Program-made: the position numbers and the translations under genes
Part shown: positions 1 to 9,873 of the stretch, in pieces
Numbering within the stretch: position 1 is the first letter of the stretch
How the letters are laid out: every line of letters starts with the position of its first letter
Notes under the pieces: generated by a model
Databases searched by the model: none
Seen by the model: only the letters and a program-made list of their open reading frames with translations
What the model was told of the DNA's origin: nothing
Assembly: GCA_947650365.1 (NCBI GenBank)
Contig: OX393549.1
Location: 18,457,532 to 18,521,531, forward strand
From: Chamaelirium japonicum
Taxonomy: Eukaryota > Streptophyta > Magnoliopsida > Liliales > Melanthiaceae
Direction of reading: 5' to 3'
Length of the DNA stretch: 64,000 nucleotides

Positions 1-12
1 TGATTGTAAGGT

Positions 13-385
13 GGGTTGACTTTGGTGATTTGGTCTAATAGGTCATGCGTGGGTTTGGTTTCCAGTCGGTTTTGAACTAACTTGGGTTTAACTTGTTTTT
101 AAGTAGGTTTAATCACTAGGCATGTGCCTTATATAGTGTGCACGTAAGCACGCCTAGAGTTGATCGGTTTGGGTGATTTGTGTCTGTTAGGTCATAAATT
201 GGTTTGGTCTTTAGCCGATTTTGAAGTAGATTGGGTTTAGTATGTTTATAAGTAGGTTGGGTCACTTGGGTCACAAGGCGTATGCCTTATATCGCGCCTA
301 GGCGTGCGCTTTATAGACATCAATAAAGGCAAGCCTTGCCTAATCCCCTTGGAGCGTCTTGTCGTCTAGGCGTTACCTAGGCGTG
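13..385. repeat. Imperfect direct repeat (about 153-bp unit) with CGCCTAGGCG-type palindromes
   Basis: A block starting near 13 recurs near 166 with the same order of words (a GGTTTGG-rich stretch, TTTTAAGTAGG-like stretch, then a GCCTTATAT segment). The second copy ends in palindromic GCGCCTAGGCGTGCGC-like motifs that recur to about 385. Similar AGGCGCC-rich motifs appear near 3,795-3,890 and 4,690-4,744, so this is probably debris of the same kind of DNA transposon. No coding potential is seen. Confidence 0.5.
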
Positions 386-399
386 CGCCTTGACAACTA

Positions 400-2050
400 T
401 GATACACATGCACTGAGGTTTTAAATGTTATTACTAATTTTGATTTCGATCAGTAAGAGAAAAATATTTTTTCATATTTTAAAAAGATATCGGTGGAAAT
501 TTTGAATTTTATAGAAAATTTTGTAAGGATTTTTTTTGTAACTTAATCGATTGATTTTGGTCAAATGTCATAATTTATCAATATGTTGGATTCATTTATG
601 AATCCAATGCCTTTAAATAAGCAGCATTTATTGTCCCAAACGATTAAATTAAACATATATACACACATTAAGGCATTAGATTCAAATATGATTCACTAAA
701 TAGAGTACACTGCCTTAAATTAAGCATAAATGTACATTCAAAATTTGTGACATCTTGGTCCCGACGTCTATGGTCCCATGCCTTAAATTAAGCAACACTT
801 AAGGTCCCAACGTCTACATGACCAGAATATGCCGACATTTACCGGCCAACGTGATCACGTGATCAACAAATTCGAATTATTACACTGTTGTGTGGACCTT
901 TTTGGTGACATGACCGGCATTTGTCGGCCTCTCTCTGCCATTTTGGTCAGCAAATTGTGACAATATGGAGTTTTTGTTTGAATTTTGGGGCCTCATATGC
1001 AGGGTTCCATCTACGAAGAGCGGCCAATCTTCATGCTGATAGGGCATCAATATTTTTTTGCAGGAAAAACGGGCACGAGGTTGATTTTCTACTAATCCTT
1101 TTGATGTTAGAAGTTATCAAGTCTCAACGAGTTGACCAATGGCTCCCCGTTGTCCACCCACTTTTGTTGATGCTTACTCATCAATTGAAAGATGGTGAAT
1201 GTGAAGGTCCCGAATTTTCATGCCAGTAGCTGTTCCTATAGTTCTAAAACTGTTGCAAGGTAATCTATAGTTATTGTAGTTTCTTTACATGACTAGTAGA
1301 TGTGACATCTGAATTATCATCTGTACTGGCAGCGTAATAATTTATGGGCCATAGTACGACTGTAGGAGATAAGGAAGATATGCGTAGCGTGGGGATATGG
1401 AAAAGGCCTTCCAATTAGACGTTCAGGTTGAGAAGTTGTATAGAAAAATCATTCATAGACTTGTGAATTGAGTTACATCTTCCATCTGTACTCTCATACT
1501 CACATGCTGTCACATGGGAAAGGAAAAAGGCTTCTGCACTTATATGTTTCAAGTGCTGAGAGAGTTCGTCCATCATGGTTTTGAATGATGACAATGACAT
1601 TGGGAGAGATTGGACACTATGAGCATCATTGATCACAACATTGACTAGAGCGATGAGCCATTTTCCAGTAGTTTGTTAAAGACGGGACTTAAGGAAACCA
1701 AATGGTTCTTGAGGAAACTACAAGTCACTAAGGCTTAGTTTTGCTTTTTTGGGTCTGGGTTGAAGCATGATTCGTGGTGTGTTATTTCACTTGTTCGTTT
1801 GTGTTATTGTTCTCCTCCAGTGATTAATTGGGCAAGCACATTCGGTGTGATGTTGGTATTGATGAGGACGAAACAACTTCTATTCGTAATGATGTAGGAA
1901 GTCCAAATCCTCAAAGGACCTACATGCACACTTGCAATGATAGGTGGCGAAGCAAGCCGCAACATGAGCAAAGAGAGAGAAGGGCTAGAAAACCACCTTG
2001 CTCCACCTATTACTGCTTGAATCTTACTTGCGACTCAAGAAGTGGAAAGA
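400..2050. other. AT-rich region without a recognisable gene; one exon-like segment
   Basis: No protein family is recognised here. The best exon-like piece is 1,064-1,194 on the plus strand: it follows a good acceptor (pyrimidine run then CAG), stays open, and is followed by GTGAAT at 1,195. Its conceptual product is hydrophobic and ordinary-looking but matches nothing I know. A minus-strand open frame at 1,415-1,636 also reads like ordinary protein. Both may be fragments of a host gene broken up by repeats. The rest looks like plain intergenic or intronic DNA. Confidence 0.25.
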
Positions 2051-2112
2051 GGAAAAGACACACACAAACACACATATCTATATATATCCATCATTTTGTC
2101 GAAATTTTGATC

Positions 2113-2320
2113 GAAACAGTGGGGGCCTACCGAAACCACGTGATGTCCCCTGATTTCGTTGTTCACTTTGGCGAAATTTTGTTGTTTCGTGATCATTTTC
2201 ATCGAGATTCCAACCAAAACAATGGGGGGCCACCGAAGCCACGTGCTGCCCCTCGATTTTGGTCTACTTTGCTGAAGTTTCGTTGTTTCGTGTGCATTTT
2301 CTCATTTCGACCGAAACCAG
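2113..2320. repeat. Tandem duplication, about 104-bp unit
   Basis: Two adjacent diverged copies (about 2,113-2,216 and 2,217-2,320) share the order of a GGGGGCC motif, a CCACGTG box, a CTTTG segment and a TTTCGTTGTTTCGTG segment. The surroundings are full of TTTCG(A/G)CCGAAA words typical of degraded plant repeats. The open frame across it (1,828-2,379) is not credible as a gene. Confidence 0.5.
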
Positions 2321-3165
2321 CCCACATATTTCGTGAAACCTATGGATTGATTTCAGTGGGACCTTTAAATGTTGGTTGATTTCGACCGAGACATCCCCAT
2401 TTCGATCAAAGCCTCCTAATTTCTTTCAGATTTTCTACGAAACCTTCTAATTTCATCGGACTTTGCCAAAATTCGCCTAATTTCGCCCGAAGTTGTTGGA
2501 TCTCGTTGCTGGACTAGCTGGATTTCTCCCTCGGATTCATCAGATCTTGCCTCCGGATTCGCCGCCCGAATCGTCGTATCTCGTCGAATTTCGTCGCCGC
2601 GGACAAACGTTAGAAATTCATATACAGTTACAAAAATTAGGAATTCATCTAGACTACAATAGCTTTCCATAAAACCATAACCATCAAGCAATGCCCCATC
2701 TAGTTGGGGTAGGCTTTATTAATCCGTTTTTGCTAGTCATTTCTATTTAGGTCTATATCTGTTCAAAAATCTATTCTATTGTGCACACGTCGTTAAGCTA
2801 TCGGAACGCATGTGCAAGCACAATTATGGTCATTAAAGTTTAGAGTTCCTGTTTAAGAGTTGTTGCAAGCGTCAACTCGTACCACTAATTCAAACAACTA
2901 ATTACGTTTTAGTTGGTTGACTAGTGTTGCGTTGTGGTAGATGACAATGATGTATTGAATTTCTTGGGGGGCTATGCATTAGAATCAGTGTACCAAAACT
3001 TGGTTCGACTCAACTCAACTCGCCCGATTTGACTCAACTTGGCCAAAAAGTAAGCCGACTCGGCTGGAAACTCGGACCAGTCACTACTCGGGTTGTTACT
3101 CGGTCCGATTCGTGCTTACTCGGTTTGAATCAGGAACTACTCGGGCTATTTACTATTTTGAGATT

Positions 3166-3275
<110 letters not shown>

Positions 3276-3339
3276 GAGAAGTGAAAAATTTCTAAAAAAT
3301 TAGGAAAAAGAAAATAAAAATGTTAGGGTTTAGGGTTTT

Positions 3340-3735
3340 AAGTTTAGATTTTATTCAACTCAATTTTCAGTTAATTTAACTCAGTTTGAGTTAATTTAAC
3401 TCAATTTTGAAAAACCCCTAAATTCTTATAAACCCATTATAAGAATTTGAGTTAATTCAACTCTATTTGAGTTAATTCCACTCATTTTTGGGTTAATTCA
3501 ACTCAATTTTTAAAAAAAACCCAAATTCTTATGAACCCATCATAAAAATTTAAGTTAATTGAACTCAATTTTGAGTTAATTCTACTCAATTTTATGTTAA
3601 TTCAACTTAATTTTGAAAAAAACCCAAATACTTATGAACCCATCCTTACTCAATTTTGAGTTTATTCAACTCAATTTGAGTTAATGCAGCTCAATTTTCA
3701 GTTAATTCAACTCAATTTTGAAAAACCTCCTTTTT
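3340..3735. repeat. AT-rich tandem repeat, about 104-bp unit, 3-4 copies
   Basis: The segment AAATTCTTATRAACCCAT recurs near 3,419, 3,523 and 3,626 (spacing about 104), each time surrounded by several GAGTTAATTCAACTCAATTTT-like sub-repeats. The short sub-repeat is close to an inverted repeat of itself (GAGTTAATT / AACTCAATT). Confidence 0.6.
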
Positions 3736-3794
3736 ATTATACTGGGCAAAATTCAACTCAATTTGGAAAAAAAAACTTAAATTTGATCAAGTGA

Positions 3795-4744
3795 AAAAAC
3801 TGCCCAGGCGCCTTGGAGGTTCTAGGCGCCTAGGTGTCAGGCGGTCCTAGATGGCCGCCTAGGGGGTTGCCTAGGCGCCTGCCTAGGCTGGTTCATAGTT
3901 GGCCAAACTATATGCGGTTCTATGTGTAACTTATGTCCCATGTACGACAGTTCAACAACATTGGTTAAAAGACACGAGATCCATCCGATTGTGCTTCCAG
4001 AAGTAAATCCGACAAGTGACTGGGTAAGACCACTAGGAGATGAGGAAGGTGGCGGTGATGAAAGCGTGTTTGAGGATGATAACGTCAGTTGGCTCCAAGT
4101 TGATATAGCATCAGGAGCTGCCGAGCGTGTTGGGCCATCTACAAGTGGATCACAATCTCAAAGAAGAGGAAAAGGGAAGGGAAGAAGAGTGGAAGATGAC
4201 GAGAGTGACTTTGAGGATGCAGATGAAGAGACGAGGTAGAGGGTGTGAACCCAGGGGGTTCCGATGATAGTGCTAGTGGAGATGATGAATCCAATGATGA
4301 TTGAAGACTTTATAAGATTTTAAATTTGAACTCTTATGTTTTAAGTTTTAATTTGTCTTTTTGTTATTTGGATGATGTGTTATGAACTTATGGTACTAAC
4401 TTTTGTACTTGTGCTTTGTTAACTTACGTAGTTATTTGACCCTAAGTCAGTAGGACTACTTGTGCTGTGTTACTTTGTCATGTATTCTAGTATTTATATG
4501 CACTTGTTAGTTGTTAATTGCTACATGCTTCTATGAATTTATATATAGTCTAAAGCATTATATACTTCACTTCATTGCTTTTAAATGTGATATATGCTTA
4601 TGTTAAGATAATACACTTCATAGAAGTTATTATGATGATGGAAACCACGGGATAAACCTATGGGTTTTTCCTACCAGAAAAATCCAAAGTAAACCTCTAG
4701 GCACTGCCTAAGCGCTTGAAGGCTCAGGCGCCTATGAAAACACT
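3795..4744 (+). mobile_element. Decayed hAT-type DNA transposon remnant
   Basis: The right end, read on the minus strand from 4,744, is CAGTGTTTTCATAGGCGCC, the form of a hAT terminus, followed by AGGCGC-rich subterminal sequence. Matching AGGCGCC-rich sequence at 3,795-3,890 may be the other end or an internal subterminal block. Between them lies a piece resembling the C-terminus of a hAT transposase. No 8-bp target duplication could be found, so the left boundary is uncertain. Confidence 0.45.
3922..4304 (+). pseudogene. hAT transposase C-terminal fragment (frameshifted)
   Basis: The frame from 3,922 encodes a segment resembling the tail of plant hAT transposases: a DWV motif after a Pro-rich stretch, then a very acidic and Ser/Gly-rich region. 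It stops at 4,237-4,239. A one-base frame change just before that stop would continue the same acidic Ser/Gly/Asp composition to a TGA at 4,302-4,304, so a small indel probably broke the frame. The BED zinc finger, catalytic core and dimerisation domain are absent. Family assignment rests on the tail composition and the adjacent hAT-like terminus. Confidence 0.4.
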
Positions 4745-4994
4745 GCATAGAGGAACCTGCTCCATACTTTTGTGGACTTGTACTCACCAATGTAATACCT
4801 TGTGGACTTCAGTCGCCACCTATAAAACCTAATATATTGTTTGCAAGAGTTGTAGATATAATATTGTTTTTGGTGAGAAGTAGATATAATTCGTCTGCTA
4901 ATCTCGTCATTATACAGCACTTTTAGCTTATCTTGGCTTGACTATGTCTTCAGCCCGTGGTTCTTATGGTGCTCTTTCAACAAATCATTTTCAG

Positions 4995-5814
4995 GTCTTT
5001 GATGTCTCTTCCCTGCAAATCTTTTCTCCACATGAGCTAGACTACCTGATCTGTGGTCGAAGGGAGCTGTGGAAGGTGATCTTTCTTCTCTGTCTTATAA
5101 TTTGCTCTTTGTGTCTCCCTACCTTCGTTACCTACGTGAATTTGATCGAGCGGCCGTGTTTACTTCCTGCAGCCTGAAACATTGGCGGATCATATAAAGT
5201 TCGATCATGGGTACACTGCCAAAAGCCCTGCTATCGTCAATGTATGTGCCTTCTAAATGTTGAAACCTGCCAAGTCTGCTAAAAAATTGTCGACGCCACC
5301 TTATCATGGGGTTCCTTTTTTGTTTGCTAGCTACTGGAGATCATGGGAGCATTCACTCCGGAGCAGCAGCACGCTTTCTGCCAGTTTGTAACTGGCGCTC
5401 CCAGGCTTCCACCTGGCGGCCTGGCCGCATTGAACCCGAAGCTAACCATTGTGAGGAAGGTATTTCCCCGAAACACCCCTTGTCTGTAAAGTACTTTCGA
5501 TCCTTTTTAATGCTACACCAGTGGCTAATTATATATGCCTGGCAGCATTCTTCGACCACTGCGAACACGACCCCGAACGGAGCAGGAGCATCCGAATCGG
5601 CCGATGATGACCTGCCCAGTGTCATGACCTGCGCTAATTACCTCAAACTCCCTCCTTATTCAACAAAGGTTACGACAATTCCGTCTGTTTTGAGTGTAGG
5701 TCCTGGCCCCCCTGCCTGCGATTTCTGCTGATGATATTTCATTTGCAGGAAATTATGTACAAGAAAGTTCTGTATGCTATTAGAGAAGGGCAGGGATCGT
5801 TTGATCTGTCGTGA
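4995..5814 (+). CDS. HECT E3 ubiquitin ligase, C-terminal exons only (UPL3/UPL4-like)
   Basis: Five exons, 4,995-5,075, 5,173-5,241, 5,331-5,459, 5,546-5,668 and 5,749-5,814, all with GT-AG borders and phase 0, join to 155 codons plus TGA. The product is the very end of a plant HECT E3 of the UPL3/UPL4 group: it has the LQIF..ELDYL.CGRRELW block, [32 protein letters not shown], and near the end the catalytic-cysteine motif [12 protein letters not shown], closing with GQGSFDLS. In the family this lobe transfers ubiquitin from its Cys to substrate. Reading is intact, with no stop or shift. The much longer N-terminal part (ARM repeats and the rest of the HECT domain) is not found in 1-4,994. Either a very large repeat-filled intron lies upstream or this is a detached 3' gene fragment. 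Confidence 0.85.
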
Positions 5815-6305
5815 GCCCCACGATCGACTTACTCAGTTCTCGGGAGTTCTGCGCTGTTCAGCGGAAGTCTGCTCTTTGTTTGCAACCCTGTATATTCTCA
5901 TTTAGCGATTTTTTTTTTTGTTCTCAAATGATATTAATTAATCAATATTAGCTAAATGCTAATACATACCATGATATTTTCACTTTTTCGCTGATGAGAA
6001 CTCCCAGAGAAACTGGAAATAAAAAAAAAAACTACCATTAGTTGTTGATCGACGAGTGATGTGCACATTTTTCTCAAGTTTGCCGCAAGTGTTGAAAACA
6101 TCAGAAGAAATTTGCTCTCAATATAGAATTTATATGATCCATTATGTTTTTTCCGAGATTTGAAGTTTGCTTTGGTTTGCGCTAGGGCATCACTCTTGTT
6201 GCACCTAATACCTAGCCCTAAATGAGGTATATGGCTAATTAATCTATTTTGGCTGTGGAAGACCAGAGTGTAGGGAAGTCTTTGGAGCTGTGAATGGTTA
6301 TGTGG
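5815..6305. other. Region downstream of the HECT exons; nothing recognised
   Basis: AT-rich sequence with short A and T runs. It may include the 3' UTR of the HECT gene, since the reading frame ends at 5,814. The minus-strand open frame at 5,952-6,404 shows no known domain. Confidence 0.4.
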
Positions 6306-6592
6306 AAGAGCATCTCCAACTGGCTCCCTATTCCTTTCCCTATTGTAGGGAGCCATATTGGTATCCCTACAAAATAGGGTGCCACTTTTTGGAGCCAACT
6401 TCAAGGACTTTCTATTCTTTACCTATTATTTGAAATGACTAAATGGCCCTTTGTCATCTCTGCAAAATTATCAAATGACAAAAAACCCATTGTAGGTGAC
6501 GTCCACTTGCATCATTTGGAGAGCCCTATGGAGGAGGTTTTTCCAAGTGCGCCTCGCTATATGCTAAGGGGAGTTTTAAGATTTTATGATTA

Positions 6593-6627
<35 letters not shown>

Positions 6628-6629
<2 letters not shown>

Positions 6630-7076
6630 GGGGTGGCAATGGGTCGGGTCGGGTTGAGACATAGGTACAAGGACAAAACACCCAATCCGAACCCGACCCG
6701 TTTAATAAACGGGTCAAAAACTTAAACCCAAACCCGATCCGTTCAATAAATGGGTTGACACGACCCGACCCATTTAACCCGTTTACTAAACGAGTCGGGT
6801 CGGGTTGGCTCGGGTTGGGTCAACAGAACCCATGTAAACCTGCCGGGTTGGGTCAAGACAAGTCGGATTGGGCCGGGTTTGATCGTGTTGGGTCGGGTCG
6901 GGTCGGGTTGACACGACCCATTTGGTAAACGGGTCAAGCCAGGATATAAGTACAAACCCGAACCTGACCCATTAAATAAACAGGTCGACCCGTTTATGAC
7001 CCGAACACATTTAGGCCAAACCCAAACCAGCTAACTTCGGGTCGGGTTTGGGTCGGGTCAAGAATTGCCACCCCTA
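6628..7076. mobile_element. hAT-type MITE rich in GGGTCGGGT/ACCCGACCC motifs
   Basis: Starts TAGGGGTGGCAAT and ends with the inverse ATTGCCACCCCTA. It is flanked on both sides by CTCTCTCT, compatible with an 8-bp hAT duplication, although the target is a CT microsatellite, so that match alone is weak. The interior is a dense field of GGGTCGGGT words on one side and ACCCGACCC on the other. The same terminus is found at 17,942-18,421 with a convincing duplication. The open frames inside are not genes. Confidence 0.7.
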
Positions 7077-7109
7077 CTCTCTCTCTCTCTCCCTCCCTCC
7101 CCGGATATG

Positions 7110-7240
7110 TGATCCGGGGGAGGTTCCGCACTGCAGAGGTCAGCCAATGTAGAGCGGGAGAAAATATGCTGTAGCACTTATTCGAAACCTTGACTAGGCC
7201 ATGGGTTGTATGTCTTACCAACTGAGCTACTACCAAATGG
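7110..7240 (-). mobile_element. tRNA-derived SINE (minus strand)
   Basis: On the minus strand, TAGCTCAGTTGG at 7,229-7,218 is a Pol III A box and GGTTTCGAA near 7,189-7,181 is a B-box-like element at tRNA-like spacing. The downstream sequence (AAGTGCTAC, CCCGCTCTACA, GGC.GACCTC) matches a second copy at 17,455-17,565. A tRNA gene is excluded because no tRNA fold or acceptor stem surrounds the boxes. Confidence 0.65.
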
Positions 7241-8009
7241 AGATACACCTTCAACTCGAGTATAAGCTTAAGTATTCTTTTGGGTATTGAGGTTTTTGAG
7301 GACTTTCAATGTATCCATTGGCACCAGAGGTTTCTCACACCCACATCCAAACCAACGCGTTTGAAGGAAAATCATTGGGAAAGGAAGAGGAACAGCGACT
7401 GTTCTGGAGAAGGAAGAGGTGGCTGCAGGGACGGATTCAGGAATCGAATCTTGGAGGTGTGAATGTTAGAAAAATCTTTACAAGGTGAACTTATATAATT
7501 AAAAAATTATCCTAACTAATACTACTATAATAAGGAGTTCTCTTTCAAATCTAGGGGGGGCGGTCGCCCCCACATTAGCGGCCAACCCGTGCCAGTGATG
7601 GGGTAGGAGCAAATGATCAGGTCGGCGCAAGAGAAATTTTGCTATACTAGTGTGGTAAGATCCAGGGAAACGGGTTTGTGTTCAGATTTGGCGAGGAAGG
7701 AGGGTTGATTACAGATGTGTGGGCTATGTCTGAAATTTCCACAGGGGCTTTTAAACAGATTTAGGAGCTCTTCTTTAGAACCAACTTCAAGAGACTCCTA
7801 ATTCTTTCCCTACTCACGTGGGTATCAAGTTCGTGTGGGTTGCTGAATCAGACGAGCCGATCGTTGCGGTTAAAATAAAATAAATTGGACACAAGTAGCA
7901 CCCCGCGACTTAACTTAACTTTTGGTGAGCCCGTTAGTGGCGTTTTTTGGGATTCTGCTCCCTACTCCATTGAAAGGGGTCGAGTAGGGAGCCACTTGGA
8001 GATGCTCTT

Positions 8010-8060
8010 AGAAAAGTAATGGATATTGATGTTAGGGAGCTCCTTGGAGGTGCTCTTAGA
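8010..8060. repeat. Short direct repeat of the MITE end
   Basis: The right terminus of the 6,306-8,009 element and its flank recur about 50 bases later with changes: a GGGAGC.CCTTGGAG.TGCTCTTAGAAAA motif followed by AATGGATATTGA. It looks like a local duplication or a second, solo end of the same family. Confidence 0.5.
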
Positions 8061-8299
8061 AAACACAATGGATATTGAAGACCATGACCTTATGGGAGCT
8101 TCTGTCATGGTGCGTATGGAATGGGCCAACTTTAAAAAGGTGTGTGTGTTATATAATAATACATGGGACTTCGTGTTTGTGAGAGGCGGTCGTCATCGGA
8201 GAATCCGTGCGTCTGTTCTCTTCATTCTCATAACAGTTTGGGAATCCCTTCCTTCCTTATGGTTTCAATCGAACTTATCAATTGGAAGATTTGATTAGG

Positions 8300-8850
8300 T
8301 GACGACCATTACTGATGGTTGGTGAGATTCCTTCGAAGCGAGTTAGGAAGCGTTCGTAGGCTCGAGGACCCTACTCGATGGTGTATCCGACGAGATAGGT
8401 CGATTAATGTTACTTTGAGCCATCAACCGCGAGGATTCCATTGATAGAAGTGGCACATATGAGTTCTGTCGTTATCAATGAGTTCGGTACAAGGGTTGCA
8501 ACAGAGAGCATCTAGATGATTTGTGGAGTTCTGTGCGGAAAGGGTAGCAACGGTCTAGAGTGAGCGACTGTGGATGCACCAAGTCTATCTAGTGGATATA
8601 TGCTTGTAATCTTATGTAACACTAACTTGTATAGTGGATTGCCTTGACCTAAAGTGAAGTGAGCGACTGTGGATGCATCGAGTCTGTTTGGTGGATATAT
8701 GCTTGTAATCATGTGTAACACTAAGTTGTTTAATGGATTGATTTGACCTAATGTGACAACACCATGGTTTTCTCAGTTGGGTTTCCATGTAAAAAATCTC
8801 ATGTGTGTTGTAGCTTTGTCTTTCTAGATGCATGGATCAAGCCTTAAATG
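8300..8850 (+). mobile_element. LTR-like debris with a duplicated 100-bp segment
   Basis: Two copies of a segment starting GTGAGCGACTGTGGATGCA occur at about 8,559-8,660 and 8,662-8,760. They are followed by ACACCATGGTTTTCTCAGTT and TTTCCATGTAAAAA, resembling the end of some plant copia-type LTRs. No internal coding region or LTR partner is visible. Assignment to copia is from recall of LTR ends and is tentative. Confidence 0.35.
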
Positions 8851-9519
8851 TTTCTACTCTACAGCCTACATAACGGAACACCAGGCACTATCATAATCAG
8901 AGTTTGTGCATTGGTCGTCTATTTATCAGAGAGGCCCAGGGACTTTCAAAGTCCTCGGCGGGCAGTGGGATGGGATTTGTTGCATAGTGCGGATCCGGTG
9001 TCAGGCGGCGCATCAGGTAACAAGCGGTGCGCTAGAGGATATGCGACATGTTAGATGTTAGGTGGCAGCACGCAAGTCCTCTTTGTGCTCGCTTGACATT
9101 TCTGCATCAATCCGGCAGCAACACCTAAAGATTCCCTAGAGAACCTATTACCTCTTTAATGCCACACTCCTGACACCCAACTCCTAAACAATGGCTAGTT
9201 TGTCTGGAAAAGGAAGTGTTTGTCTGCTGCAATCGATCATCGCCACCTGACATCCACGCGGCCGGACACGTGTCGACATCTCTGTCCCCCGAGTTCCTAT
9301 AACATCCCACCCATGGAATGTTTCAAAGGGTTGGAATCCAGTGAGTCCTTACCACCCTAACCCTCTTTTAACCAGCCCTCCCTCCCTTTCTCGTATGGGC
9401 ACTGACTTAGGCATCAGAGGGTCCGTGCACTAGAAGGGAGCCGTCTGTCTCTGTCCTATCTTTGCTACCTTGTACAGTTGTATGTCACCACCACAAGCTC
9501 TAGTCCCCCGGGAGCGGAG

Positions 9520-9651
9520 ATGAAGGCCGGCGCGGCAAGTGGCAGCTCCCCCTCCGGCGGGCGTCGCCCATCGAAAGGTGTTCGTCGATTGTTTGCCACG
9601 ACGATGTTGCTAAAGTTATACAAATGTTTTGAATTTATCATTCATCCGTAA
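9520..9651 (+). other. Small open frame of 43 codons, unrecognised
   Basis: ATG at 9,520 in a purine-rich context opens a frame rich in Gly, Ser and Arg that stops at 9,649-9,651. Upstream (9,080-9,500) is moderately GC-rich unique-looking sequence with an ACACGTGTC G-box near 9,265, which could be a host promoter. The short frame resembles the start of a truncated gene, but no family is recognised and it may be chance. The region between 8,851 and 9,520 shows nothing else. Confidence 0.2.
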
Positions 9652-9785
9652 CTTAAATGTGTATCATAGGTGGTATAATCAGCACTTGAAGAGGCGTCCA
9701 TCACCGATGAATACAAAATGTGCTAGAAATACACTGATCATCGTACTAACACTACTGACTCTTAATGCATTTGTTACTTTGAATT

Positions 9786-9791
9786 TTTATT
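9786..9791 (-). promoter_or_regulatory. Candidate polyadenylation signal AATAAA of the ABCB gene
   Basis: AATAAA on the minus strand, about 83 bases past the ABCB stop codon. Position and motif fit a near-upstream element, but plant poly(A) signals are loose and this is not proof. Confidence 0.35.
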
Positions 9792-9873
9792 TATGATACA
9801 CATTCATGAATGATGGCCTTGCATTTTTATGGGAAACCATTGTTCCACCTTGAGAAAAATCGAAAATGTTGGT

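Larger units (their letters stand above)
6306..8009. mobile_element. Non-autonomous DNA transposon with about 25-bp TIRs, carrying nested insertions
   Basis: The left end (6,306-6,330) begins AAGAGCATCTCCAACTGG and the right end (7,985-8,009) is its inverse with one mismatch in 25, so these are terminal inverted repeats; weaker symmetry continues inward. The GAGCATCTCCAA terminus is common in plant MITEs. Inside are a hAT MITE (6,628-7,076), a SINE and CT microsatellites, so the original element was much shorter. No clear target duplication is seen, which leaves the superfamily open. Confidence 0.6.

Noticed and set aside
7426..7597. Possible Tip100-like hAT element starting CAGGGACGGATTCAGGA
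   Set aside because: The right end and an 8-bp duplication could not be matched convincingly.
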